Assembly: GCA_903862425.1 (NCBI GenBank)
Contig: CAIOYC010000008.1
Span: forward strand, 248,001-312,000
Origin: an uncultured Caulobacterales bacterium
GTDB lineage: Bacteria > Pseudomonadota > Alphaproteobacteria > Caulobacterales > Caulobacteraceae
DNA: 64,000 nucleotides
Direction: 5' to 3'
The notes under the pieces are model-generated. The model saw nothing but the letters and a program-made list of their open reading frames with translations, made no database searches and had not been told where the DNA came from. A program made the translations under genes and the position numbers. Shown here one piece after another: positions 18,547 through 26,267 of this stretch. Position 1 is the first letter of the stretch. Each line of letters begins with the position of its first letter.

Positions 18547-19526
18547 GCGGTATAGGCCAGGGCCCGGGCGAACACGTCCGGGTCCACATTGCCGCCGGAC
18601 GCGATGACCGCCACCGCCTGGCCTTTGAGATCAACCTTGCCCGCCAGCACAGCCGCCAATGCGACACAGCCGCCAGGCTCGACCACCAGCTTCAGCCAGC
18701 GGAAGGCGAAGGCCATGGCCCGCAGCACCTCTTCGTCAGTGACGGTAAGCATACCGGTTACGCGCGACTGGTTGATGGAGAAGGTCAGCTCGCCCGGCGT
18801 CGGCGTCAGCAGGGCGTCGCACAGCCCCCCGGCGGTGCGGGTGTTGGTCTCGCGCCGGCCGGACACCATGGAGCGGGCCATGTCGTCGAACTCGGCCGGC
18901 TCGACAGCGTAGCGCTTAGCCCTGGGCGCCAATGCCTCGAAGGTCAGCACCGTGCCCGCCATCAGGCCGCCGCCCGAGGCCGGGCTGAATACGGCATCCG
19001 GTGTGATTCCCTGTTGCGCCAGCGTGCGGATCGTTTCCAGCGCGGCCGTACCCTGGCCGGCGATGATGAAGGGGTCCTCGAACGGCGGGACGAGGGTGGC
19101 GCCGGGATGCTCGGCCAGCACCCGCGCGGCGACCTCCTCGCGGACTTCGTGGGTCCGGTCATAGAGCACGACTTCCGCACCATAGCCGCGTGTCGCTTCA
19201 ATCTTCAGCTTCGGCGCGTCGGCGGGCATGACGATGACGGATTTGACGCCCATCAGGGTGGCAGCCTTGGCGGCGGCCTGGGCGTGATTACCAGAGGAGT
19301 AGGCCACCACTCCCCTCGCCTTCTCCTCGGCCGTCAGGCGCAAGATGCGGTTGGAGGCGCCGCGAAACTTGAACGAGCCGGTGCGTTGCAGCGGCTCGGC
19401 CTTGACGAACACCCGCGCACCTGTGGCTTCGTCCAGCGCGTCGCTGCGCAGCAGGGGCGTCTGGACCGCCAACCCATCGATCTGCCGGGCGGCGTCCTCG
19501 ATATCGTCAAAGGTCGGCGTGCGCAC
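18543..19526 (-). CDS. Threonine/serine dehydratase (PLP fold type II, no ACT domain)
   Basis: A 327-residue PLP enzyme with the lysine motif TGSFKFRGASN (K53), SSGNHAQAAA and the phosphate-binding loop PASGGGLMAG. It should deaminate threonine to 2-oxobutyrate, or serine to pyruvate. It ends without a C-terminal ACT or regulatory domain, so it is the short catabolic-type or a serine/threonine racemase-like relative rather than allosteric IlvA. The start is GTG 19526, overlapping the ATPase gene upstream by 20 bases, which places it as the last gene of the importer operon. A frame upstream to 19586 has no similarity. Confidence 0.88.
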   Translation of the reverse strand: MRTPTFDDIEDAARQIDGLAVQTPLLRSDALDEATGARVFVKAEPLQRTGSFKFRGASNRILRLTAEEKARGVVAYSSGNHAQAAAKAATLMGVKSVIVMPADAPKLKIEATRGYGAEVVLYDRTHEVREEVAARVLAEHPGATLVPPFEDPFIIAGQGTAALETIRTLAQQGITPDAVFSPASGGGLMAGTVLTFEALAPRAKRYAVEPAEFDDMARSMVSGRRETNTRTAGGLCDALLTPTPGELTFSINQSRVTGMLTVTDEEVLRAMAFAFRWLKLVVEPGGCVALAAVLAGKVDLKGQAVAVIASGGNVDPDVFARALAYTA

Positions 19527-20283
19527 GACGAGGCCCCTCCAGCGCCAGAAGCGGCCCGTATGGTCCCTCAACCACCGTGGCCGCAAGGCCGAATGCGTCC
19601 CTAATCCGCTGCGGCGTCAGCGCCTGATGCGGCGGCGCATCGGCCACGATCCGCGCGCCTTGCATCACCACCAGCCGGTCGCACGCAGCGAAGGCGAGGT
19701 TCAGGTCATGCAGTGTCACCAGAACACCCGCGCCTGCCGCGGCCCGGCCCCGGAGGCAGGCCAGGGTTTCAAGCTGCGCAGCAGGGTCGAGATTGGCCAC
19801 CGGCTCATCGCAGACCAGCAGTGGCGCTCGGGTGGCCAAGAGACGGGCCAGGAGCACCCGCGACTGCTCCCCGCCTGACAGGCCGAACACGCTACGCCCG
19901 GCGAGATGCGCCGCCCCGACCTCTTCGAGGGCCACAAGGGCTACCTGGCGCGCCTGCGCGGCCGGTAGGTCCGGCGCACCGAGACTGGCCAGACGCCAGG
20001 CCTCGATGCCCCAAGCGATGCGCCCCCCTTGGGGCAGATAACCGCTTCGCGCGGCGCGCGCCTGAGGCGACAATCCCGCCACGGGATCGCCGCCCAACAA
20101 GGCCGCACCCTGGGCCAGGGGCAAAAGGCCGAGGGCGGCGCGGATCAGGCTGGTCTTTCCGGCCCCGTTCGGCCCGATCACGCCTACGACCTCACCCGAA
20201 TGCACCCGGAGCGAGGCGGACTGCGCAACGGCCCGACCGCCGAGCTGGACGCTTGCGTCGATGAGTTCGAGCAGCGGCGTCAC
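19507..20283 (-). CDS. ABC transporter ATP-binding protein, iron-siderophore/cobalamin (FecE/BtuD) type
   Basis: A 258-residue ATPase with Walker A GPNGAGKTS, signature LSGGEQSR, Walker B LLVCDEP and an H-loop in LVTLHDLN. Sequence type matches FecE/BtuD subunits of type II importers. The start is GTG 20283, overlapping the permease stop as GTGA. It energises the permease encoded just upstream. The substrate is undetermined between ferric siderophore, heme and corrinoid. Confidence 0.92.
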   Translation of the reverse strand: MTPLLELIDASVQLGGRAVAQSASLRVHSGEVVGVIGPNGAGKTSLIRAALGLLPLAQGAALLGGDPVAGLSPQARAARSGYLPQGGRIAWGIEAWRLASLGAPDLPAAQARQVALVALEEVGAAHLAGRSVFGLSGGEQSRVLLARLLATRAPLLVCDEPVANLDPAAQLETLACLRGRAAAGAGVLVTLHDLNLAFAACDRLVVMQGARIVADAPPHQALTPQRIRDAFGLAATVVEGPYGPLLALEGPRRAHADL

Positions 20284-21260
20284 TCGCGCCAGCTCCGCGC
20301 TGCACGCCAGGCGGCGAGCACGAACAACGGCGCGCCAAGCAGCGCCGACATCACGCCAAGCCGCAGCGGTTGGTCGGTGGGGATCAGCCGGGCGATCAGA
20401 TCCGCAAGGGCCAGCAGCGTTGCGCCCGCGAGGGCGGAGGGCAGAAGGATACGCTCGGCATCCTCGCCCGCGGCCCGGCGCACCATGTGAGGCGCAGCGA
20501 TGCCGATGAAGCCGATCACGCCCGCCAGCGCCACCGAAGCGCCGGTGAGCAGCGCTGCGCCCGCCACGGCGGCGATGCGCAGGCGCCGCATGGGCAGGCC
20601 GGAGGTCTGCGCCGTCTCCTCTCCCAAGGTCAGCATGAGAAGGCCACGACCGGCATAGGCGCACAGGCCTGCGCCCACAAGCATAGGCCCGATCGCCTTG
20701 GCCAGGTCGGTCCAACTGCGATTGTCCACCGAGCCCATCAGCCAGCTCAGGACTTCGGCGGTGGTGAATGGATTGGGCGAGAGATTGAACACCAAGGCCG
20801 TCAACGCGCCGCCAAAGCTCGACAGACCAATGCCGAACAGAATCAGCACCTCAGCCTCTGGAAACCGCGCCGCCATGATGGTGAGCAATCCGCCCGCAAG
20901 GAGCGCTCCCGCCAGGGCGGCCGCCTCAACCCCCCCAGGGATGACTGCGCCGCCAAGCACGATCATCAGCGCCGCGCCGAGCCCGGCGAAGGCGGAGACT
21001 CCCAGGACACCGGGATCGGCCAGAGGGTTTCGAAGGAGACCCTGCATCACGGCGCCGGCGAGTCCGAGAGCGGCGCCCACCAGGGCGGCGGCGAAGAACC
21101 GCGGCGTCCGCAGGCCCCAGACCACCTCCGCCGGTATCGAATGCGGATCGCGCAGGGCGGCCAGGTACTGGGCCGGGGTCAAGGTCGCCTCGCCTACCAG
21201 AAGCGACGCCGCCGCAACGACGACGAGGCCCACAATCAGAAGGGCATAGAGCCGTTTCAC
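20280..21260 (-). CDS. FecCD/BtuC-family ABC transporter permease
   Basis: A 326-residue membrane protein with about ten helices, as in BtuC. Family marks are [34 protein letters not shown] and the coupling-helix region [16 protein letters not shown]. The start is GTG 21260 overlapping the binding-protein stop as GTGA; the open frame further upstream is a shadow inside that gene. It forms the channel for the importer whose binding protein and ATPase flank it. Confidence 0.93.
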   Translation of the reverse strand: MKRLYALLIVGLVVVAAASLLVGEATLTPAQYLAALRDPHSIPAEVVWGLRTPRFFAAALVGAALGLAGAVMQGLLRNPLADPGVLGVSAFAGLGAALMIVLGGAVIPGGVEAAALAGALLAGGLLTIMAARFPEAEVLILFGIGLSSFGGALTALVFNLSPNPFTTAEVLSWLMGSVDNRSWTDLAKAIGPMLVGAGLCAYAGRGLLMLTLGEETAQTSGLPMRRLRIAAVAGAALLTGASVALAGVIGFIGIAAPHMVRRAAGEDAERILLPSALAGATLLALADLIARLIPTDQPLRLGVMSALLGAPLFVLAAWRAARSWRE

Positions 21261-22039
21261 CGGGCCGCCGCCAGTTGGGCCACCGCCTCGCCCGCGAACC
21301 AGGCGGGACAGCCGAGCAGCGCGCCCGGCAACTCCACCTGCTTCACACCGCCAAAAGCCCGCGCCAAGCGGGGACTTTTGACCGGGGACCAGCGCCCGTG
21401 ACCGGCGGTGTCGAAGCGGCCCAACACCAGCACAGCCGGCGGATTGAGCATCACCCGTTCGAGCGGCGCGGCCGAATAGCCGGGACGGGCAAGATTGGTC
21501 AGCCCAGCGGCGCGCAGAATCGCATCGACCAGCGTGCCCTTGCCGGCCGTGAACGCCCCGTCGGTGAGATAGAGAGCGGCGCGACCGGCCCAGGCTCCGT
21601 GCGCGGTGGCGAGTTGGCCGTCCATGCGGGCGATCAAAGCTTCGCCTCGTTCCGGATGACCCAGGGCGCGGGCGATAGTGCCTACATTGCGGCGCACGGC
21701 ATCGAAATCGGAGGCATGGCCGACGGTGGCGAGCGGAACGTGCAGGCGTCCCAGAGCGGCCTCCAGCCGCGGCCCGCCCTCCCATTGCCGGACGACGATC
21801 TGTGGTCGGGCGGCGATCACCGCCTCGAGCGAAGGACGATGAACAGGCAGTCCCCGCGCCTGTTGGCGCAGGTAGGAGTCGGCGGCGCGGACCCGGGGCG
21901 AAAGCCCGACGATGTCCGCGCGATCCGCCAGAGCCAGCACATACTGGTCGGAACACTGGTCGAGGGACACCACGCGCGGCCCCGCCAGAACCGGCGCGGC
22001 CAGGCTCAGCAGAAGACCTGCGAGAATGAGCGTCCTCAC
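21257..22039 (-). CDS. Periplasmic substrate-binding protein of FecB/BtuF type
   Basis: A 260-residue protein with a clear signal peptide (MRTLILAGLLLSLAAPVLA) and the helical-backbone binding-protein fold: RVVSLDQCSDQYVLALADRADIVGLS, the AARPQIVV strand and a C-terminal lobe. Genes of this group in alphaproteobacteria serve iron-chelate or cobalamin uptake; the ligand is not evident. It begins with GTG 22039 overlapping the TetR stop as GTGA. There is no room for a cobalamin riboswitch directly upstream. Confidence 0.85.
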   Translation of the reverse strand: MRTLILAGLLLSLAAPVLAGPRVVSLDQCSDQYVLALADRADIVGLSPRVRAADSYLRQQARGLPVHRPSLEAVIAARPQIVVRQWEGGPRLEAALGRLHVPLATVGHASDFDAVRRNVGTIARALGHPERGEALIARMDGQLATAHGAWAGRAALYLTDGAFTAGKGTLVDAILRAAGLTNLARPGYSAAPLERVMLNPPAVLVLGRFDTAGHGRWSPVKSPRLARAFGGVKQVELPGALLGCPAWFAGEAVAQLAAAR

Positions 22040-22659
22040 ACCCGGACGAGACCGCCCAACAGGCCGTCGAGTGTGAGCGCCAGCAGACCCTCGCGCTCGG
22101 ACCAGGCGAAGCCCGGCCGGACGATCATAAGGGAGACCATGCCGTGGCAGGCCGCCCAGCTTACCTGCGCCGCATCCTCAACAGCGCACTTGAGTCGCCC
22201 GGCGTCGGAAATCGCCTGCACCGCCGCGCGGAAGAGCTCATAGCACCGCTCGCTCATGGCCCGCACGCTCTCGCCCATTCCGGCCTCCGTCACGGCGGGA
22301 TGGGTGGAGCAGTAGACCACCTGGTACGCGTTCGGATTATCGAAGGCGAAACGCATATAGGCGTCGAGCATGCGGCGCACGCGCTCCACCGGATCGACGT
22401 TGAGGGCCGCGATCTCCGTGTTCAACGCCAGGAGCTTGGCGAAGGCCACTTCGCAAATCTCCACCAGGATGGCGCTCTTGTCGGGGAAGTGCATGTAGAG
22501 GGCGGTGGAGGAGACGCCTACCGCCTCGGCGATCCGCCGGATGGTGGCGCCCTCATAGCCGTAGTTCAGAAATACGCGCTCGGCCGCCTCGAGGATTTCG
22601 GCTCGGCGCAGGTGGCCAAGGCCCTTGGCCTTGCGCGCCGACCTGACCTTCGTACTCAA
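22036..22659 (-). CDS. TetR/AcrR-family transcriptional regulator
   Basis: About 207 residues from a TTG at 22659 (MSTKVRSARKAKG...). A GTG at 22728 would add 23 residues that look unlike the family. The N-terminal helix-turn-helix is clear: AEILEAAERVFLNYGYEGATIRRIAEAVGVSSTALYMHFPDKSAIL. The C-terminal helical ligand domain resembles TetR_C of unknown ligand. It is the first gene of a chain continuing into the binding protein, permease, ATPase and threonine dehydratase with 4-base overlaps, so it probably controls its own operon. It begins only about 100 bases after nuoD, from whose transcript it may also be expressed. Confidence 0.87.
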   Translation of the reverse strand: MSTKVRSARKAKGLGHLRRAEILEAAERVFLNYGYEGATIRRIAEAVGVSSTALYMHFPDKSAILVEICEVAFAKLLALNTEIAALNVDPVERVRRMLDAYMRFAFDNPNAYQVVYCSTHPAVTEAGMGESVRAMSERCYELFRAAVQAISDAGRLKCAVEDAAQVSWAACHGMVSLMIVRPGFAWSEREGLLALTLDGLLGGLVRV

Positions 22660-22763
22660 ACCCGCATCGTCCACTGGCGCCCGCCGTTCCCCACGCCGGA
22701 TATCACCGGCGAGCCCAAGGCTTAGCACAATCGTCCGGACACGGAAGCGGCGACGGTGGCTCC

Positions 22764-23999
22764 CTACCGGTCCACTTCGCCGAACACGATGTCGAGCGAA
22801 CCCAGCACGGCGGCGACGTCGGCGACCATGTGGCCTCGGTTCATCCAGTCCATGGCCTGCAGGTGGGCGAAGCCCGGCGCGCGGATCTTGCAGCGATAGG
22901 GCTTGTTGCCGCCGTCGCTGACCAGATAGACGCCGAACTCGCCCTTAGGCGCCTCCACGTGGGCATAGACCTCGCCCGCCGGGACGTGCAGGCCCTCGGT
23001 GTAGAGCTTGAAGTGATGGATCAGCGCCTCCATCGAGCGTTTCATCTCGGCGCGACGCGGCGGGGCCACCTTGTTGTCCTCGGTCAGCACCGGGCCGGGC
23101 GTCTTGTCGAGGCGATCCAGGCACTGAAGCATGATCTTCAGCGACTGCTTCATCTCCTCCACCCGACACAGGTAGCGGTCGTAGCAGTCGCCGTGCACGC
23201 CCACGGGGATATCGAAATCCATTTCGGGGTAGAGCTCGTAGGGTTGGCTCTTGCGTAGGTCCCAGGCCACGCCGGAGCCACGCAACATCACCCCGGTGAA
23301 GCCCCAGGCATAGGCCTCCTCCTTGGAGACCACGCCGATATCCGCATTGCGCTGCTTGAAGATTCGGTTGCCGGTGACCAGACGCTCCACGTCGTTGAGG
23401 CGCTTGGGGAATTCCGCGCACCAGGTCTTCATGTCCTCGATCAACTCGGGAGGCAGGTCCTGATGCACGCCGCCGGGGCGGAAGTAGTTGGCGTGCAGAC
23501 GCGCTCCGCAGGCGCGCTCATAGAACACCATCAGCTTCTCGCGCTCTTCGAAGCCCCACAACGGCGGGGTGAGCGCCCCCACGTCCATAGCCTGGGTGGT
23601 GACGTTGAGCAGGTGGTTGAGGATGCGGCCGATCTCGCAGAACAGGACGCGGATCAGGCTGCCGCGCACCGGCACCTCGATATTGGCCAGTTTCTCGATG
23701 GCCAGGCAGAAGGCGTGTTCCTGGTTCATCGGCGCCACATAATCGAGGCGGTCAAAGTACGGGATGTTCTGCAGATAGGTGCGCGCCTCCATCAGCTTCT
23801 CGGTGCCGCGATGCAGCAGGCCGATGTGCGGGTCGACGCGCTCCACCACTTCGCCGTCGAGTTCGAGCACCAGGCGCAGCACGCCGTGCGCGGCCGGGTG
23901 CTGGGGCCCGAAGTTGATGTTGAACTTGCGGACCTTGGTCTCTTCGGTCACGCCCGGCTCAGGCGTGATCGTGGGCGCGCGATCCAGGGTCTCAGCCAT
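22764..23999 (-). CDS. nuoD: NADH-quinone oxidoreductase subunit D (49 kDa)
   Basis: A 411-residue subunit of the peripheral arm of complex I, lining the quinone site with NuoB. Family marks include [40 protein letters not shown] and the C-terminal [21 protein letters not shown], which is complete. The ATG at 23999 overlaps the end of the membrane-protein gene by eight bases; frame upstream is a shadow. Nothing of nuoE follows. The next gene on this strand, 35-100 bases on, is a TetR regulator. Confidence 0.96.
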   Translation of the reverse strand: MAETLDRAPTITPEPGVTEETKVRKFNINFGPQHPAAHGVLRLVLELDGEVVERVDPHIGLLHRGTEKLMEARTYLQNIPYFDRLDYVAPMNQEHAFCLAIEKLANIEVPVRGSLIRVLFCEIGRILNHLLNVTTQAMDVGALTPPLWGFEEREKLMVFYERACGARLHANYFRPGGVHQDLPPELIEDMKTWCAEFPKRLNDVERLVTGNRIFKQRNADIGVVSKEEAYAWGFTGVMLRGSGVAWDLRKSQPYELYPEMDFDIPVGVHGDCYDRYLCRVEEMKQSLKIMLQCLDRLDKTPGPVLTEDNKVAPPRRAEMKRSMEALIHHFKLYTEGLHVPAGEVYAHVEAPKGEFGVYLVSDGGNKPYRCKIRAPGFAHLQAMDWMNRGHMVADVAAVLGSLDIVFGEVDR

Positions 24000-24414
24000 C
24001 GTCTCTATCCTCAAACCCCAGCCGTTCACGCAGGCCGTAAGCCACAAGCAGTCCACCGCCCAGGAGCACCAGGCCGAAGCCGGAGATCACCCAGGTGGAG
24101 GTATCGAACGTCCCCAGGATCGCGGCCTGCGACAAGGGAATGGAAAGCAGCACGCTGGCCGCGCCGAGCAGGGCCGAGCGGATCTCGAGCGCTTCGAGCC
24201 GACGCAGGGCCGCACCTACGGCCAGGATCACCACACCGATCATGATGGCGATGCCCAGCCCCTCCTGCGCTTGCGCCGTCACATTGGGCGCGTGGGTGAA
24301 CCAGCCGGTCAGCCGGATGCCGATGGTCATCAGGAACGCAGTGGAGAAGGTCACCAGGAAAAAGGCGACGGCCGAGCGTAACGCCTGGCTGGTCTTACGG
24401 TTGGTCTTGGCCAT
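23992..24414 (-). CDS. Hypothetical four-helix membrane protein between nuoC and nuoD
   Basis: A 140-residue protein starting at ATG 24414 ([12 protein letters not shown]). It has four hydrophobic segments, at about residues 13-33, 48-67, 81-100 and 108-130, and an acidic end (FEDRDDG). I do not recognise a domain. It lies 77 bases after nuoC and overlaps nuoD by eight bases, all on one strand, so it is co-transcribed with complex I genes. It could be an assembly or accessory factor, or an unrelated passenger. Nothing in it resembles a known Nuo subunit. Confidence 0.72.
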   Translation of the reverse strand: MAKTNRKTSQALRSAVAFFLVTFSTAFLMTIGIRLTGWFTHAPNVTAQAQEGLGIAIMIGVVILAVGAALRRLEALEIRSALLGAASVLLSIPLSQAAILGTFDTSTWVISGFGLVLLGGGLLVAYGLRERLGFEDRDDG

Positions 24415-24491
24415 GGATCGTCCCCCACCGGTTCCCGCAGTGGGAACCTGGGCGACAGTCTGCACTGGATTAACTATATCCGCCACGGCGC

Positions 24492-25199
24492 TCACCCCGC
24501 AGGGCGATTTGGGGGGGGCGCCGGCGGCGTACCGGGTGCCTGCGTATCCGCACGCTCGTCGCCCGGCAGGGCATATTTCGCCCCTTCCCACGGGGACAGG
24601 AAGTCGAACTGACGGTATTCCTGCGGCAGCTTGACCGGCTCGTAGATCACCCGCTTCAGGGCCTCGTCCCAGCGCACTTCGACATATCCCGTCATGGGGA
24701 AGTCCTTGCGCAGCGGGTGGCCGTGGAAGCCGTAGTCGGTGAGGATGCGGCGCAGGTCCGGGTGGCCGGAGAAGAAGACGCCGTACATGTCGAAGGTCTC
24801 GCGCTCGTACCAGTCGGCGCAGGGATAGACCGGCGTGACCGAGGGAACGGGCGTATCCTCATCCGTTGCCACCTTGACCCGCAAGCGCTTGTTCTGGGTC
24901 ATCGACAGCAGGTGATAGACCACCTCGAACCGCTGCGCTCGCTCCGGATAGTCCACCGCCGTCACGTCCATGAGCTGGGCAAAACGGTAGTTCTTGTTGT
25001 CGCGCAGCAGGGCCAGCAGGTCGACGATGCGCGTGGCCGGGCAGGTCAGGGTCAGCTCGCCGAACTCCACGTGGACGCCGCCCACGGCCCCCGCGCTGTC
25101 GGCCTTGATCGCCTCGCCGAAGCTGGTGAGCGCCTCGACGCTGGCGCCGGGGTTGGAGATGACGACGGGATTGGCGTTTGGGTTCACGAGGGGATTCAT
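24492..25199 (-). CDS. nuoC: NADH-quinone oxidoreductase subunit C (30 kDa)
   Basis: A 235-residue complex I subunit. The family signature is [38 protein letters not shown], with the preceding [13 protein letters not shown]. NuoC and NuoD are separate, unlike the fused enterobacterial NuoCD. The tail is Pro-rich ([12 protein letters not shown]). It starts at ATG 25199, overlapping the nuoB stop as ATGA. Confidence 0.95.
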   Translation of the reverse strand: MNPLVNPNANPVVISNPGASVEALTSFGEAIKADSAGAVGGVHVEFGELTLTCPATRIVDLLALLRDNKNYRFAQLMDVTAVDYPERAQRFEVVYHLLSMTQNKRLRVKVATDEDTPVPSVTPVYPCADWYERETFDMYGVFFSGHPDLRRILTDYGFHGHPLRKDFPMTGYVEVRWDEALKRVIYEPVKLPQEYRQFDFLSPWEGAKYALPGDERADTQAPGTPPAPPPNRPAG

Positions 25200-25807
25200 C
25201 GATCGATGTTCCCCGTGCGGCGGATCTTCTTCTGCAGTTGCAGCAGGCCATAGACCAGGGCCTCCGCCGTCGGCGGGCAGCCCGGCACATAGACGTCCAC
25301 CGGCACGATCCGATCGCAACCGCGCACGACGCTGTAGCTATAGTGATAGTAGCCGCCGCCGTTGGCGCATGACCCCATGGAGATCACGTAACGCGGGTCC
25401 GGCATCTGGTCGTAGACCTTGCGCAGGGCCGGGGCCATCTTGTTGGTCAGGGTGCCGGCGACGATCATCAGGTCCGACTGGCGCGGCGAGGCGCGCGGCG
25501 CGGCGCCGAAGCGTTCGAGATCATAGCGCGGCATCGAGGCCTGGATCATCTCCACGGCGCAGCACGCGAGACCGAAGGTCATCCACATGAGCGAGCCGGT
25601 GCGCGCCCAGGTGATCACATCGTCCAGCGAGGCGGTGATGAAGCCCTTGTCGGCCAGCACGCCGGACATCTTGTCGAAGAAGGGGTCGTGGATCTTGGGG
25701 TCATATCCCTCCACGCCCGCTCGCCCGCCGGCCAGGGCGGGAAGCAGCGTCTGGTTTCCCGAATCGCTGATCAGGCCGCCGGTGTTGGGTGCCGCGACTA
25801 TTCCCAT
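25196..25807 (-). CDS. nuoB: NADH-quinone oxidoreductase subunit B (PSST)
   Basis: A 203-residue subunit carrying iron-sulfur cluster N2. The ligands are seen in [11 protein letters not shown] (the tandem Cys pair), [12 protein letters not shown] and [13 protein letters not shown]. It passes electrons to quinone at the NuoD interface. The ATG at 25807 gives an extended N-terminus of about 45 residues before the conserved [14 protein letters not shown], longer than in E. coli. It overlaps the end of nuoA by ten bases and nuoC by four. Confidence 0.96.
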   Translation of the reverse strand: MGIVAAPNTGGLISDSGNQTLLPALAGGRAGVEGYDPKIHDPFFDKMSGVLADKGFITASLDDVITWARTGSLMWMTFGLACCAVEMIQASMPRYDLERFGAAPRASPRQSDLMIVAGTLTNKMAPALRKVYDQMPDPRYVISMGSCANGGGYYHYSYSVVRGCDRIVPVDVYVPGCPPTAEALVYGLLQLQKKIRRTGNIDR

Positions 25808-26175
25808 TCCAGGGCGCCCTTCTTCCACTCGTAAATGAAGCCGACGGTGAGCACGCCGAGGAAGCCCATCATCGACCAAAACGCGAAGACCTGGGCCGGA
25901 TGCGGCAGATGCATCAGCGAAACCGCCCACGGAAACAGAAAGGCCACTTCCAGGTCAAAGATGATGAACAGGATCGAGACCAGATAGAAGCGCACATCGA
26001 ACTTCATCCGTGCGTCGTCGAAGGCGTTGAAGCCGCACTCATAGGCGGAGATCTTCTCCGGGTCGGGCCGCGAGGGGGCGAACAACCAGGCCGCGCCCAT
26101 CAAAGCGAGGGCGATGACGCCCGCGATCGCCAGCATGATCACGATCGGCAGGTACTGAAGCAGGAAGGCGGCCAT
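25798..26175 (-). CDS. nuoA: NADH-quinone oxidoreductase subunit A
   Basis: A 125-residue membrane subunit with three helices. It has the conserved loop [43 protein letters not shown], which includes the quinone-site Cys. It is the first gene of the nuo cluster, 92 bases downstream of topA on the same strand. Confidence 0.96.
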   Translation of the reverse strand: MAAFLLQYLPIVIMLAIAGVIALALMGAAWLFAPSRPDPEKISAYECGFNAFDDARMKFDVRFYLVSILFIIFDLEVAFLFPWAVSLMHLPHPAQVFAFWSMMGFLGVLTVGFIYEWKKGALEWE

Positions 26176-26267
26176 CCGGACTCCTCACGCGCCGCGCACC
26201 GCGCGTGTGCGACGCAACGCGCCCCTTCTAGACCAACGGTTCGGTGGCTTCAAACCGGGATTGGGCC

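Noticed and set aside
22660-22763. A cobalamin riboswitch before the importer operon
   Set aside because: The gap between nuoD and TetR is far too short for the roughly 200-base element, and no B12-box-like sequence is visible.
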